Translations under genes and position numbers: made by a program
Notes under the pieces: generated by a model
What the model saw: only the letters and a program-made list of their open reading frames with translations
Told to the model about the DNA's origin: nothing
The model's database searches: none
In this document: one piece after another, positions 16,507 through 25,318 of the stretch
How the letters are laid out: every line of letters starts with the position of its first letter
How positions within the stretch are numbered: position 1 is the first letter of the stretch
Origin: Gammaproteobacteria bacterium
Lineage (GTDB): Bacteria > Pseudomonadota > Gammaproteobacteria > Pseudomonadales > Pseudohongiellaceae
Assembly (NCBI GenBank): GCA_030682575.1
Contig: JAUXNX010000007.1
Location: 1 to 41,576 of the forward strand
DNA length: 41,576 bases
Direction: 5' to 3'

Positions 16507-16857
16507 ATGATGAGGTCTGGCAGGGAGTGTCTTCAATGTGGGATGCAGCTTCCTGTAGCAGCTGACCAATGCCTGAAGTGCGATGCTGTGTTGCATTTGC
16601 AGACTGATGGTTCGCTACTGCAAGTTGATATTGCTCACAATCACGAGACTATCAAAGTTGCACTGGAAAAACTTGCCGGGGTGCTCGCAGAAGCGCGATC
16701 CGGACATACGCGTGCGGTGCGTTTAGTGGTTGGCCGCGGGCTTATTCGGGAAGAAGTGCTGCTGCAATTGAGCTGGTTGCAGCGCTCGGGAGAGATACTC
16801 TCCTTCAACTACGAGAGTGGTAACACCGGGGCAATACTGATCACGATTCGTCGATAA
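16507..16857 (+). CDS. Zinc-ribbon protein with Smr-like C-terminal domain
   Basis: About 116 residues. Two CxxC pairs near the start (CLQCG and CLKCD) form a zinc ribbon. The rest has the layout of a small Smr (MutS2 C-terminal type) domain: a strand ending VDIAHNHETIKVALEKL in place of the usual DLHGLT start, a long helix, the strand-turn AVRLVVGRG (Smr has hIVHGKG), a helix REEVLLQLSWL, and a final GAILITI strand. Typical Smr catalytic or structural motifs are degraded (HNHE instead of LHGL), so nuclease activity is doubtful. ATG 16507 or 16510 is preferred because TAGGAG and AAGGAG lie just upstream; a 17-codon longer form from 16456 is possible. The gene converges on the acyl-CoA ligase with a 6-bp gap. 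Confidence 0.6.
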   Translation: MMRSGRECLQCGMQLPVAADQCLKCDAVLHLQTDGSLLQVDIAHNHETIKVALEKLAGVLAEARSGHTRAVRLVVGRGLIREEVLLQLSWLQRSGEILSFNYESGNTGAILITIRR

Positions 16858-16863
16858 TGTAAC

Positions 16864-18594
16864 TCAGTAAATTGACATGGCCTTGATCAGAGCATCGCGA
16901 ATCTGCTTCTTGGCTATCTTGCCACTGGCTATCCGTTCCAGCTGTTCGCTCTGCAGCCAGATTCGACTGGGTATCTTGAAGCGGGCAAGATGTGTTTGCA
17001 GGAAAGCCTGAAGTTCCGCCTCGGTGATGGTGGAATTGGGTTTCACCATTACTGTGGCTGCCACGATCTCCCCGAGTCTTTCGTCGGGAAGTCCGAAGAC
17101 TGCCACCTCGCAGACTTCAGGATGTTTAGCCAAGGCATATTCCACTTCCGCACACCCGATATTCTCGCCGCCTCTGATTACAATATCTTTCGCCCGGTCT
17201 TTGATGATCAGGAAGCCATGCTCGTCCAGCAGACCGAGATCGCCGGTGTGAAACCAGCCATCCTTGAGAACCCTGGCGGTCTCTTCCGGTTTATTCCAAT
17301 AACCCATCATGATTGTAGGTCCTTTGATGCAGATTTCTCCGATCTGGCCGTTATCGAGTACCTCGCCATCTTCATTCACGATGCGAATGCTGGTCAGGGG
17401 GGCTATGGGGCGGCCGGTACTGTCGGGTTTGGACAAATAGAACTTGCCGGTAATGATTGCGCCAAGAGCGTTGGTTTCGGTGAGGCCATAACCCAGTCCG
17501 GGGATGGCGCGTTCGGGGAACTTCTTCTGCATCATCGCCAGATGTTCGGGCGGGCGTGATGCACCACCGCTCTGGACGTTGCGCAGGCTGCTCAGATCGG
17601 TGTGCGCAAACTGCGGCGAGTTCATGACCTCCCAGGTCATTGTAGGCACGCCGTGCAACACCGAGAGGCGTTCCTTCTCGATCAGCTCCAATGCCTGTTC
17701 TGCGTTCCACTTGTACATCATGACGAACTTGCGGTGGTAGATGAAACTGGCGAGAAACTGGGCATGACTGCCGGTGACGTGGAAGAGAGGAACATTGGCC
17801 AGTATGCCTGGCTGGTATTGAGGATTGTCCTCGCGTAACTCCGGGCGCAGGATTTCCGTGATCTCCTTGACGAACAACCAGCTGTAGAGGGCGCTGATGA
17901 TGGCGCGGTGGCTGGACAGCACACCTTTGGGGTGCCCGGTGGAGCCCGAGGTGTACATGATGGAGGCGGCGTCCTCAGGAAATATTTCCCGATCCTCCAT
18001 TCGTAGAGGTGGCAGGTCCGCGCCCTTGAGTATCAGGGTGCGAAAGTCTTGCCAGGGCGAGTTTGCTTCAGGCCCGATCGCGACGATTTGAAGGGAGATG
18101 CCATTCAGACAGGGTTGTAGCCGATCGATTCGCTCCTGATCCGCAAACAGCAATCTGGTGCCGCTGTCCTGCAGTCCGTAGAGCATCTCGCTGCCTTGCC
18201 ACCAGGAGTTCATTGGAACCACGATTGCACCAATCATGGTGATTGCCATGTAGGTGATGCACCACTGCGGATTATTGCGTGAACAGACAGCAATACGATC
18301 ACCCTTGGCGATGCCATATTCGTTGATCAGCGCCGTGGCAAGGTTGTTCGCCAGTCTGTAGGTCTCGCCATAACTGTACCGTTCATCCCCACATATGAGA
18401 AAGGGCAGGTCAGGGTTGTTGAGCGCGAGCCGATAGAGACCATGCAGGTTCTGCGGCACCTTGGTGAATACGGGGGTTTCAATATCATTGATGAGGGCCG
18501 AGCCAACGGCAAGTGGTGCGTCGGGAGCCTTGTGGCGGATGACGATATCCCTGAGCGTGTTCAGGTCGCTTGCAATCTCTTCGGCGCTTAGCAT
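16864..18594 (-). CDS. Acyl-CoA synthetase / AMP-dependent ligase (fatty-acid type)
   Basis: A 576-residue class-I adenylate-forming enzyme that would activate a carboxylic acid, most likely a medium or long fatty acid, to its CoA thioester through an acyl-AMP. Visible motifs in order are the P-loop-like SIMYTSGSTGHPKG, GYGLTETNA, GWFHTGDLGLLDEHGF, KDRAKDIVIRGGENIG, and the C-terminal SGKIAKKQIRD containing the catalytic lysine. All core motifs are intact and the length is typical. The chain-length preference cannot be read from the sequence. It is alone on its strand apart from the CopC-like gene 178 bp upstream. The start ATG at 18594 has no strong ribosome-binding site, but no better in-frame start is present. 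Confidence 0.9.
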   Translation of the reverse strand: MLSAEEIASDLNTLRDIVIRHKAPDAPLAVGSALINDIETPVFTKVPQNLHGLYRLALNNPDLPFLICGDERYSYGETYRLANNLATALINEYGIAKGDRIAVCSRNNPQWCITYMAITMIGAIVVPMNSWWQGSEMLYGLQDSGTRLLFADQERIDRLQPCLNGISLQIVAIGPEANSPWQDFRTLILKGADLPPLRMEDREIFPEDAASIMYTSGSTGHPKGVLSSHRAIISALYSWLFVKEITEILRPELREDNPQYQPGILANVPLFHVTGSHAQFLASFIYHRKFVMMYKWNAEQALELIEKERLSVLHGVPTMTWEVMNSPQFAHTDLSSLRNVQSGGASRPPEHLAMMQKKFPERAIPGLGYGLTETNALGAIITGKFYLSKPDSTGRPIAPLTSIRIVNEDGEVLDNGQIGEICIKGPTIMMGYWNKPEETARVLKDGWFHTGDLGLLDEHGFLIIKDRAKDIVIRGGENIGCAEVEYALAKHPEVCEVAVFGLPDERLGEIVAATVMVKPNSTITEAELQAFLQTHLARFKIPSRIWLQSEQLERIASGKIAKKQIRDALIKAMSIY

Positions 18595-18772
18595 AGTCAG
18601 TGTTGGTTCATGAGAATGCCACTGTCACGACTGGGTGCAGGCAGCACTCTAGCGATCAGTATTTTGATTTTATTAGAGATTTTCCGCAATTGAACCGATC
18701 CGTCGGCAACAGGGTGCCTGCATTATACGTTCCCGCAAAGGGGAATCAACCGCAGAAAGGCTGCAGACAGGC

Positions 18773-19282
18773 TCACCGCTGATCGATCAGTCGGAAGTCT
18801 GGCACGATGACTGGAGCGAGGATTTCTTCTTCGGGGATCAGCTCTGAAGGGCGTCGTGCCCCGGGGCCGAATGCGAAATTGAAACTGCCTCTGGCCACCA
18901 GATTGCTGGGGTCAATCGCGGCCCATTCCACTGTGTAGTAGTCCGCCGCAGGAAGCTCTGGCAGATTCCACAGGAAAACGCGGCTGACTTCTCCCTGATA
19001 GCGAAAGCCGATGTCGACCGGGTCTCCGTCCGGGGCCTTCAGCGTGAGTTTTACCAGGCGCACATACGTGCTGAACCGAATCAAAAGGTCTGCAGGGGGT
19101 GAGGGCAAAATCTCATCGTCAGCGGGAACAGACTCTACCTCCACTTCACTGTTACTGCCCATCGGACCCATGACATGCTGAGCATGGGAGCTCGCCGGGG
19201 CCAGGGCCATCCATATCAATGCGGTTGCCAGCAGAATTGAAAGGGGTGTGGTTCTGCCGCAGTTGCTGATCGCTGTTCTCAT
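18773..19282 (-). CDS. CopC-like periplasmic protein
   Basis: A 169-residue secreted protein with a signal peptide of about 34 residues (basic start, hydrophobic ILLATALIWMALAPA, then SSHAQ). The mature part follows the CopC/YobA beta-sandwich plan: VESVPADDEILPSPPADLLIRFS, VKLTLKAPDGDPVDIGF, LPELPAADYYTVEWAAIDP and a closing GSFNFAF strand. CopC proteins bind copper in the periplasm. The C-terminal DGH-type ligand motif usual before the last strand is replaced by SNLVARG, so one copper site is probably lost; a His remains near the mature N terminus. The ATG at 19282 has CAGGA upstream. It is divergent from the cytochrome c/monooxygenase-like gene, which also has copper-ligand-like motifs. 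The fold call is moderately sure; copper binding is not. Confidence 0.65.
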   Translation of the reverse strand: MRTAISNCGRTTPLSILLATALIWMALAPASSHAQHVMGPMGSNSEVEVESVPADDEILPSPPADLLIRFSTYVRLVKLTLKAPDGDPVDIGFRYQGEVSRVFLWNLPELPAADYYTVEWAAIDPSNLVARGSFNFAFGPGARRPSELIPEEEILAPVIVPDFRLIDQR

Positions 19283-19638
19283 TCGCTCGTCCTGCCGAAG
19301 ATGCTGAAAATGCGGCTTTTTATAGCATGGCCCCCGCTGTCCTTGTAAAGCGAATTGTCAGTGTTTCGGGCTTTCCCGCCCATCTCATTGCACGTTAACG
19401 CCAGCACTGACGAAGTTACAAAGGCGGTATTCTGGAATTCGTCAGCAAGTTCAGTTTGAGCCAGCCTGACTGGAAATGAACTTTTCAGAATTCAGAAATC
19501 CGTTAAAAGATTTTCAAATTGCGGGAGACGATCATGTTGGTGCGTGTTCGAATGCCACCCAGTGCTATAGATAGTCGCTAAAAAGAATTATTAAACCGAC
19601 GAAATACCTTGATCAATACAATAATATGGAGGTGTCTT
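19283..19638. promoter_or_regulatory. Divergent intergenic region, CopC-like and monooxygenase-like genes
   Basis: 356 bp that must contain promoters for both divergent genes. The best plus-strand candidate is an extended -10, TG-C-TATAGA, at 19563-19571, with no convincing -35. No gene, RNA or strong inverted repeat was seen. Confidence 0.35.
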
Positions 19639-21144
19639 ATGCGTGTTCCCCGCCAGCAGTCTGTGGTATCCCGCTTCAATTCCGATTCATTACAGAGATT
19701 TGGCAGTGTACCCGCGCTGTTGAAATGCTTGTCCGTGGCGGCGTTCCTGTTGCCAGTGACGGCTGGTGCACAGACTCCGGGCAGCCCCGGCGGTGTGACC
19801 TTCCATAAGGACATTGAGCCGATCCTGCAGCGCAGTTGCCAGACCTGTCACCGTGACAAGGGCGTAGCGCCCATGTCGCTGGTGACTTATGAGGAAGTGG
19901 CCCCCTACGCAGGATTGATCGAATACAAGACCGGCCTGCGTGATCGTGCTGGCGCCATGCCTCCTTATTACCTGGAAAAAGATGTTGGAATCCAGGACTA
20001 CAAGGACGACCCCTCCCTGACCGATGCAGAGATCGCAGCCATCTCTGCCTGGGCGCGCAGCGGCACACCAAAAGGTAATGTGGCTGATGCACCGGAAGCG
20101 CTGGTGTTCTCCGAGTCAGGCGTCTGGACGGCTGGTACCCCGGATCTGATCATCAGAACCGAAGACGTCACTGTGCTGGGTGGTTCGCCGGACTGGTGGG
20201 GTGACATTCCTCGAGTGCGGATTCCCATTGAGCAGGATCGCTATGTTTCCTCCGTCGAGATTCGTGAGATCAATGACGTGGACACCAGCGGCGCTTCCGG
20301 CACCGTTGGCGGCCGCAACATATTTCACCACATGATCTGGAGCACTCAGGTGCTGGACGAGAATATGGTAGCTGTGGAAGGAGAAGAGGCGGTTGGTTGG
20401 CCTGTTCACGAGATTGCCCGTAACCCCGATATCTTTGATCCCGATGGCGGCCGCCTACTCAAAGCCGGTTCTTATCTGGTGTCCGACTCTGTGCATCTGC
20501 ACTCCACCGGTGTCGATACAACGGGTTACCTGGAAATCGGTTTCCGCTTCCACCCCGTTGGTTACCAACCCAAGTATGAGCGTGCTCAATTGTCGCTGGG
20601 TAATGGTGTCGATATCAGCATCACCGGCAATGAAGATGGCCAGCAACTCCATGCCTACGCGGTGCTCACCGAACCAACCAAGATTGTCACCTTCGAACCG
20701 CACCTGCACGCCCCCGGCGAGCGCATGTGTCTGGAGGCGATCTGGGGATATACCGTCGAAACCCTGACCTGCGTGGGCTATGACCACAACTGGGTACGTG
20801 GCTACACCTACGCCGATCATGCCGCTCCGCTGCTGCCCAAAGGCGCGGTCCTGCACATCGTTGGCTACATGAACAACACCCGCACCAATCCGAATGTGCC
20901 TGATTCCAGAAACTGGCAGGGATCGGGCAACCGTTCGGTCACCAACATGTTCATTGATCTTGGCATGCGCGTCTCGATGACCGAGGAGCAGTTCCTCGAA
21001 GAAATGGCCATGCGTCGTGAGCAGTTGAACCTGGGACCAAACGATCACCAGATCGGTTGCCCGCTGTGCCTCGCACCACTGGTGGCACCGCTGGACCCGG
21101 CACCACAAAGTACAGAAGTTGCCTCGACTTCCCAGGGAGATTGA
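19639..21144 (+). CDS. Secreted cytochrome c / copper monooxygenase (PHM/DBM)-like protein
   Basis: A 501-residue protein. ATG 19639 is chosen because GGAGG lies six bases upstream. A signal peptide covers about residues 1-45 (hydrophobic CLSVAAFLLPVTAGAQ). The first domain is a c-type cytochrome with heme-binding CQTCH at 67-71, followed by GVAPMSL with a candidate axial Met, and a SLTDAEIAAISAWARSG helix. The large second part resembles the ascorbate-dependent type II copper monooxygenase fold, with candidate copper ligands in FHHMIW, VHLHSTG and EPHLHAPGERM. Proteins of this heme-plus-copper layout are common in environmental bacteria, but their substrates are generally unknown. It stands first in a run with a secreted protein of unknown function (4-bp gap) and two TonB-dependent receptors, suggesting a periplasmic oxidative step linked to uptake. 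Confidence 0.75.
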   Translation: MRVPRQQSVVSRFNSDSLQRFGSVPALLKCLSVAAFLLPVTAGAQTPGSPGGVTFHKDIEPILQRSCQTCHRDKGVAPMSLVTYEEVAPYAGLIEYKTGLRDRAGAMPPYYLEKDVGIQDYKDDPSLTDAEIAAISAWARSGTPKGNVADAPEALVFSESGVWTAGTPDLIIRTEDVTVLGGSPDWWGDIPRVRIPIEQDRYVSSVEIREINDVDTSGASGTVGGRNIFHHMIWSTQVLDENMVAVEGEEAVGWPVHEIARNPDIFDPDGGRLLKAGSYLVSDSVHLHSTGVDTTGYLEIGFRFHPVGYQPKYERAQLSLGNGVDISITGNEDGQQLHAYAVLTEPTKIVTFEPHLHAPGERMCLEAIWGYTVETLTCVGYDHNWVRGYTYADHAAPLLPKGAVLHIVGYMNNTRTNPNVPDSRNWQGSGNRSVTNMFIDLGMRVSMTEEQFLEEMAMRREQLNLGPNDHQIGCPLCLAPLVAPLDPAPQSTEVASTSQGD

Positions 21145-21148
21145 TTAG

Positions 21149-22147
21149 ATGTTGTTGAGTTTCATGAAGCAGCCCCATGCCACAGGGGAAGTAGTAGTCA
21201 AGAGAGTCGTGGATGGTGCCGCAGTCGTGCAGTTCCTGATCCTCGCGCTGCTGGTCCTGGCGCTCAGCCAGCCAGCCAGCGCTCAAACCTACCGCAAGGG
21301 CCAGCATATCGAGCCGGCCTATGAAGGATGGCAGGAGAATGAGGACGGCACGTTCAGCTTCCTGTTTGGCTATCAGAATGAAAATTGGGAACACGAGCTC
21401 GACATCCCGGTGGGAGAGAACAACTTCTTCTCGCCGGGAGTCGCGGATCGAGGTCAGCCCACACACTTTCTGCCACGCCGTAACCGCTTCACGTTCAAGG
21501 TTGTCGTGCCAGCGGACTGGGGTGACAAGGAGTTGGCCTGGACCGTGACGGTTGGCGGCGTTACCAAGGTCGCTTACGCCACGCTGGCGCGGGATTATGT
21601 CGTGGACAACGTGGTGATCGCCTCCGAGACAGGGTCTCTGGGGGCGGGTACCAGTAGCCCGGAGTCGCGATCCAATCTGCCACCGCTGGTCACAGTGCAG
21701 GGTGATCGCGTAGGCGACGAAATTGTCCGCAATATCAGAGTGGGCGAGACGCTGAATCTGATGGCGCATGTGGACGACGACGGTCTGCCCAAACCACGTG
21801 CGACAGCGGTGAGCGGCAGAACCGCCGAGTCCGAGGCGGCGCGCTTCATGCGCCCTCCATCGCGGGTGACGGTCGGCAAGACCAATGGTCTGTTCCTGTC
21901 CTGGAACGTCTATCGTGGCGAAGGCAACGTGACGTTCGATCCTCCCCAGGTCAAGCCCTGGGAAGATACCCGTACCTCGGCGAATTCGCCCTGGGGCGCA
22001 CTCTGGGTTCCACCTCCGGTGCCTGAAGATGGCATGTACTCGGTCAACGTCAGTTTTGACGAGCCTGGTACGTACGTTCTATGGGCGCGGGCTGACGACG
22101 GAGGGCTTTATCACGATCAGTACGTGACGGTAAACGTGACGCCCTGA
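21149..22147 (+). CDS. Secreted protein of unknown function, partner of the monooxygenase-like gene
   Basis: A 332-residue protein with a long N-terminal region leading into a hydrophobic signal (FLILALLVLALSQPASA) and then a beta-rich mature part. Recognisable stretches are IEPAYEGWQENEDGTFSFLF, NWEHELDIPVGENNFFSPG and an Ig-like end (DEPGTYVLWARADDGGLYHD). It begins four bases after the upstream stop with GGGAGA as ribosome-binding site, so the two genes are translationally linked. I recall similar proteins next to heme-copper monooxygenase-like genes elsewhere, but the family has no assigned function that I know. Probably periplasmic or surface exposed. Confidence 0.65.
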   Translation: MLLSFMKQPHATGEVVVKRVVDGAAVVQFLILALLVLALSQPASAQTYRKGQHIEPAYEGWQENEDGTFSFLFGYQNENWEHELDIPVGENNFFSPGVADRGQPTHFLPRRNRFTFKVVVPADWGDKELAWTVTVGGVTKVAYATLARDYVVDNVVIASETGSLGAGTSSPESRSNLPPLVTVQGDRVGDEIVRNIRVGETLNLMAHVDDDGLPKPRATAVSGRTAESEAARFMRPPSRVTVGKTNGLFLSWNVYRGEGNVTFDPPQVKPWEDTRTSANSPWGALWVPPPVPEDGMYSVNVSFDEPGTYVLWARADDGGLYHDQYVTVNVTP

Positions 22148-22166
22148 TCTGCTGGAATTGAGGATG

Positions 22167-22204
22167 GTGTGCTTTGCGCATTGTTGATTCGGCAAGAAGC
22201 ACAC
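22167..22204. repeat. Short inverted repeat before the TonB receptor
   Basis: GTGTGCTT (22167-22174) and AAGCACAC (22197-22204) are perfectly complementary around a 22-nt loop, 20 bp after the stop of the upstream gene. There is no T-run, so a weak terminator or mRNA-processing hairpin is possible. Confidence 0.35.
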
Positions 22205-22302
22205 TGTCCGCAATGGGTTGCGTGTTCCGCTGTGAGAGCGGCGGTGTTGGTGACGTAACAAAATTACAATAACTATGTATTGCTACCAAACGGAGATCCC
22301 AA

Positions 22303-25155
22303 ATGCGTGAAGACATTCACAGCAAAAAATTGATGTTGCTCAAACGCTCCTTTTTATATTCATCTATCGCACTTGCCACTGCATATCCCGGCCTGAGCAT
22401 TGCTCAGCAGAACGCTGCCAATAACGACCCCCAGGTCGAAGAAGTGGTTGTCACTGGCACCTACATCAGGAACAGCGCTTTCGCTGGTGCCTCGCCCGTA
22501 GACACCATTGATCAGGAAACCCTGCTTTCCACCGGCTCTGTCAGTACCGGTCAATTCATGCGCGATCTGGTTTACACGGACAATATCGACGCCGTATCCA
22601 ATGTGCTTGGTGGCCCCGGCGGCGGCCAGGACGGCAACACCTCCGGCTTCAACCTGCGTGGTCTCGGTTCCAGCAGTACACTGACACTGTTTGATGGCAG
22701 ACGTACTCTCAACTCTGAGGAAGTGGGCTCGCTGGTGCCTGACATCGCATTGAGCCGCATGGAGATCGTTCTGGATGGCGGTTCTGCACTGTACGGTTCA
22801 GATGCAGTAGCTGGCGTGGTCAACCTGATCCCAATAAAACAGTATGACGGCGTGCGTGTGCGCACCTCGTACGGACGGGATCAGGCTGGAGGCTTCGAGG
22901 AGTACTCGGCAGGCATGCTGTTCGGAACGCAAGTGGATGACTTCAACATTGTCGGTGCTCTTCAATACAAGAAGAACACGCATCTCATGAGAACAGAGCG
23001 CCCCAAATATCTGCGTGCAGACAATGATATCTTCACAGATGGTCCACCCGGCACCTTCCGCAGTGTCACCAGTGCTACACCGCTGGTGGATCCTTCCTGC
23101 GGAACCTTTGGTAATGACCAGAACGACAAGGGACAGTTTGACAGTTTCCCAAGCGGCATTCGCTTGAACAACGGTCAGCGTTGCGCGATCTTCTTCGGGC
23201 AGTGGATTCAGTACAACCGGCCCAACGAGCAGTACACCGGTTACCTGAACGTCACTCATCAGACTACAGACTGGCTGGAGCTGGAATACCAGGTGGTCGC
23301 AGACCATAACCTGTCCGTATTCATCACCGAAGCATCCTCGCCGATGAACTCGACTCGGGCCGCCACCATGGTGATCCCAGCCAACCACCCGGCGAACCCG
23401 TTTGGCCAGGCTGTATTCCCTATCGCTTATCGGACATTCAATGGTCGCTCCAACTCGCCGCAGCCCAGCTATATCCAGAACGGTTCACAGTGGGATGATT
23501 CGCTATTCCTGACAGACAGGCACTCCTTTACCGGCCGCTATGAGTTGGGCAACGACTGGTCAGGACAAACGTCTCTGAGCTACCAGACCAGGCGCTTCCG
23601 TTATTCCTCTTACGAGGAGTTGGCAAGTCGCGTACAGGCCGCCTTCCAGGGACGCGGTGGTCCCGGCGGCAATCAGTGGTTCAATCCCTTCATGTCCTCT
23701 GATTCACGCTCGCCGTTCTTTGTGCCGGGTGTGACTGAAAACAGCCAGGAAGTGGTGGATTGGTTGTCAGAGCGCCGCACCACAGAAGACCTCACCAGAT
23801 TCCGTGTGATGGACTCTTTTGTCACAGGCCCCATTGTAGATTTGCCGGCCGGTCCGATCCAGATGGCATTTGGTGGTCACATTCGTGATGAACGCGTTAT
23901 CGATAATCCGATCAAGCTGAACGCACAGGGTGACAACTTCAATGCGCCCGCTACCAAGCAGACACCGGCTGTTTCCAACTCTCTGGTAAGAGCCGCGTTC
24001 CTGGAATTCGAAGCGCCATTGCTGGATTCCTTGTCCATACAAGCAGCTGCCCGATATGAAAAATTCGAGGATCTGAATCTGCGCACGACGACTCCGAAAG
24101 TGGCCATGCGTTGGGAAGCCCATCCTACATTGGCGGTTCGTGCGTCATGGGGTGAGGGATTCCTGGCTCCTTTGGCCAGTCAGGTTGGAGCCATCAACTT
24201 CAACACCTGTGCCAGCGCCCGCGATGGTACAGACCAGTTGACAGCGACATCGTTCATTGGTGTGGATGGTTGTACCACCACGAATCCGAATCTGGATGTG
24301 GAACGCTCCACACTGCAGAACATCGGATTTACCTGGGAGCCGCTTGATGGTCTGTCGATTGGCCTGGATTACCAGGAGATCAAGTACACCGGCCGGATAT
24401 TCACCCTGACCAACCAGGACATCGGTACACAGGACTTCCTGAATGTGCTGGCTGCGATTGGGACGAATGCTGCCAACTTCAACAGAACGCCTGGATCGGC
24501 GACCTGGGAAGCGGCAAGAGCGTACGTGAATGCGAATCCGAATCCCGCGATCGTGCGTGATCCGGTAACGCTGCGTCCGTCACGAATCCTGCGTCAGCCG
24601 CAGAACGTCGACCAGATGGATGTGCACACGTTCGACCTGCAGGCTCGCTATCAATACGATGCAGGCAATCTGGGCAACCTCGTATTCAACCTGGATGTCA
24701 CACACTTCCACAAGTACATGCTTACAGAGTTCGATGGCACCACTCGCGACATGGCCGGTTACAACAACGGCGACACAGGCAAGGCGCCACCTCTGCCCAG
24801 AACGAAGTTCAACTTCGGTATCAGTTGGATGCGTGATGCGCACTCGGCTCGTATTCTGACGAAGTTTACGGACGACGTGATATTCGGAAATCTGGCGCCT
24901 GTTACCCTTGCCAACCCACCTGCCACAGTGGCAGGCGTTCGCAAGAATGTGAAAGGCGGCTACAGAACAGACATCAACTATGGCTACACGATGGATGGCA
25001 TCATGGGCTTTGGTCAGTCTGCGAACATCAGCCTTGCCGTGCGTAATGTGTTCGACTGGGAGCCCACGCGCCTGCCGATTCAGGGCGGTCTGGAAACCCG
25101 TTTGTATGACCCCTACGGTCGTGTCTTCACTCTGAGCCTGGACGTGGAGATCTGA
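22303..25155 (+). CDS. TonB-dependent outer-membrane receptor
   Basis: A 950-residue outer-membrane beta-barrel receptor. A signal peptide ends around GLSIAQQ. The segment EEVVVTGTYIRNS is the usual beginning of the plug domain and overlaps a TonB-box-like sequence. The plug carries GFNLRGLGSSSTLTLFDGRR and MEIVLDGGSALYGSDAVAGV, which are classic plug motifs. The rest is a barrel of alternating aromatic strands ending with LYDPYGRVFTLSLDVEI. There is no N-terminal signalling or carboxypeptidase-like extension. The ATG at 22303 has GGAGAT five bases upstream. The ligand cannot be read; the plug style fits the environmental receptors for carbohydrates, peptides or aromatic compounds better than classic siderophore receptors. 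It follows the monooxygenase-like pair after a 155-bp gap. Confidence 0.93.
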   Translation: MREDIHSKKLMLLKRSFLYSSIALATAYPGLSIAQQNAANNDPQVEEVVVTGTYIRNSAFAGASPVDTIDQETLLSTGSVSTGQFMRDLVYTDNIDAVSNVLGGPGGGQDGNTSGFNLRGLGSSSTLTLFDGRRTLNSEEVGSLVPDIALSRMEIVLDGGSALYGSDAVAGVVNLIPIKQYDGVRVRTSYGRDQAGGFEEYSAGMLFGTQVDDFNIVGALQYKKNTHLMRTERPKYLRADNDIFTDGPPGTFRSVTSATPLVDPSCGTFGNDQNDKGQFDSFPSGIRLNNGQRCAIFFGQWIQYNRPNEQYTGYLNVTHQTTDWLELEYQVVADHNLSVFITEASSPMNSTRAATMVIPANHPANPFGQAVFPIAYRTFNGRSNSPQPSYIQNGSQWDDSLFLTDRHSFTGRYELGNDWSGQTSLSYQTRRFRYSSYEELASRVQAAFQGRGGPGGNQWFNPFMSSDSRSPFFVPGVTENSQEVVDWLSERRTTEDLTRFRVMDSFVTGPIVDLPAGPIQMAFGGHIRDERVIDNPIKLNAQGDNFNAPATKQTPAVSNSLVRAAFLEFEAPLLDSLSIQAAARYEKFEDLNLRTTTPKVAMRWEAHPTLAVRASWGEGFLAPLASQVGAINFNTCASARDGTDQLTATSFIGVDGCTTTNPNLDVERSTLQNIGFTWEPLDGLSIGLDYQEIKYTGRIFTLTNQDIGTQDFLNVLAAIGTNAANFNRTPGSATWEAARAYVNANPNPAIVRDPVTLRPSRILRQPQNVDQMDVHTFDLQARYQYDAGNLGNLVFNLDVTHFHKYMLTEFDGTTRDMAGYNNGDTGKAPPLPRTKFNFGISWMRDAHSARILTKFTDDVIFGNLAPVTLANPPATVAGVRKNVKGGYRTDINYGYTMDGIMGFGQSANISLAVRNVFDWEPTRLPIQGGLETRLYDPYGRVFTLSLDVEI

Positions 25156-25318
25156 TCCGTCATGCCAGCGTCGGCCTGCATTGAAGGGCAGATCGGCGCT
25201 GGAATATGAACTGCAAAGTGTGCCTTAATCCGCTGACCGGCTCCCGGGTCAACCGTTGCTCCGAATGGTAGCCTCGGAACCGGTCGGCGGACCCTTTTTA
25301 CTTCTTGAGATTTATCCC

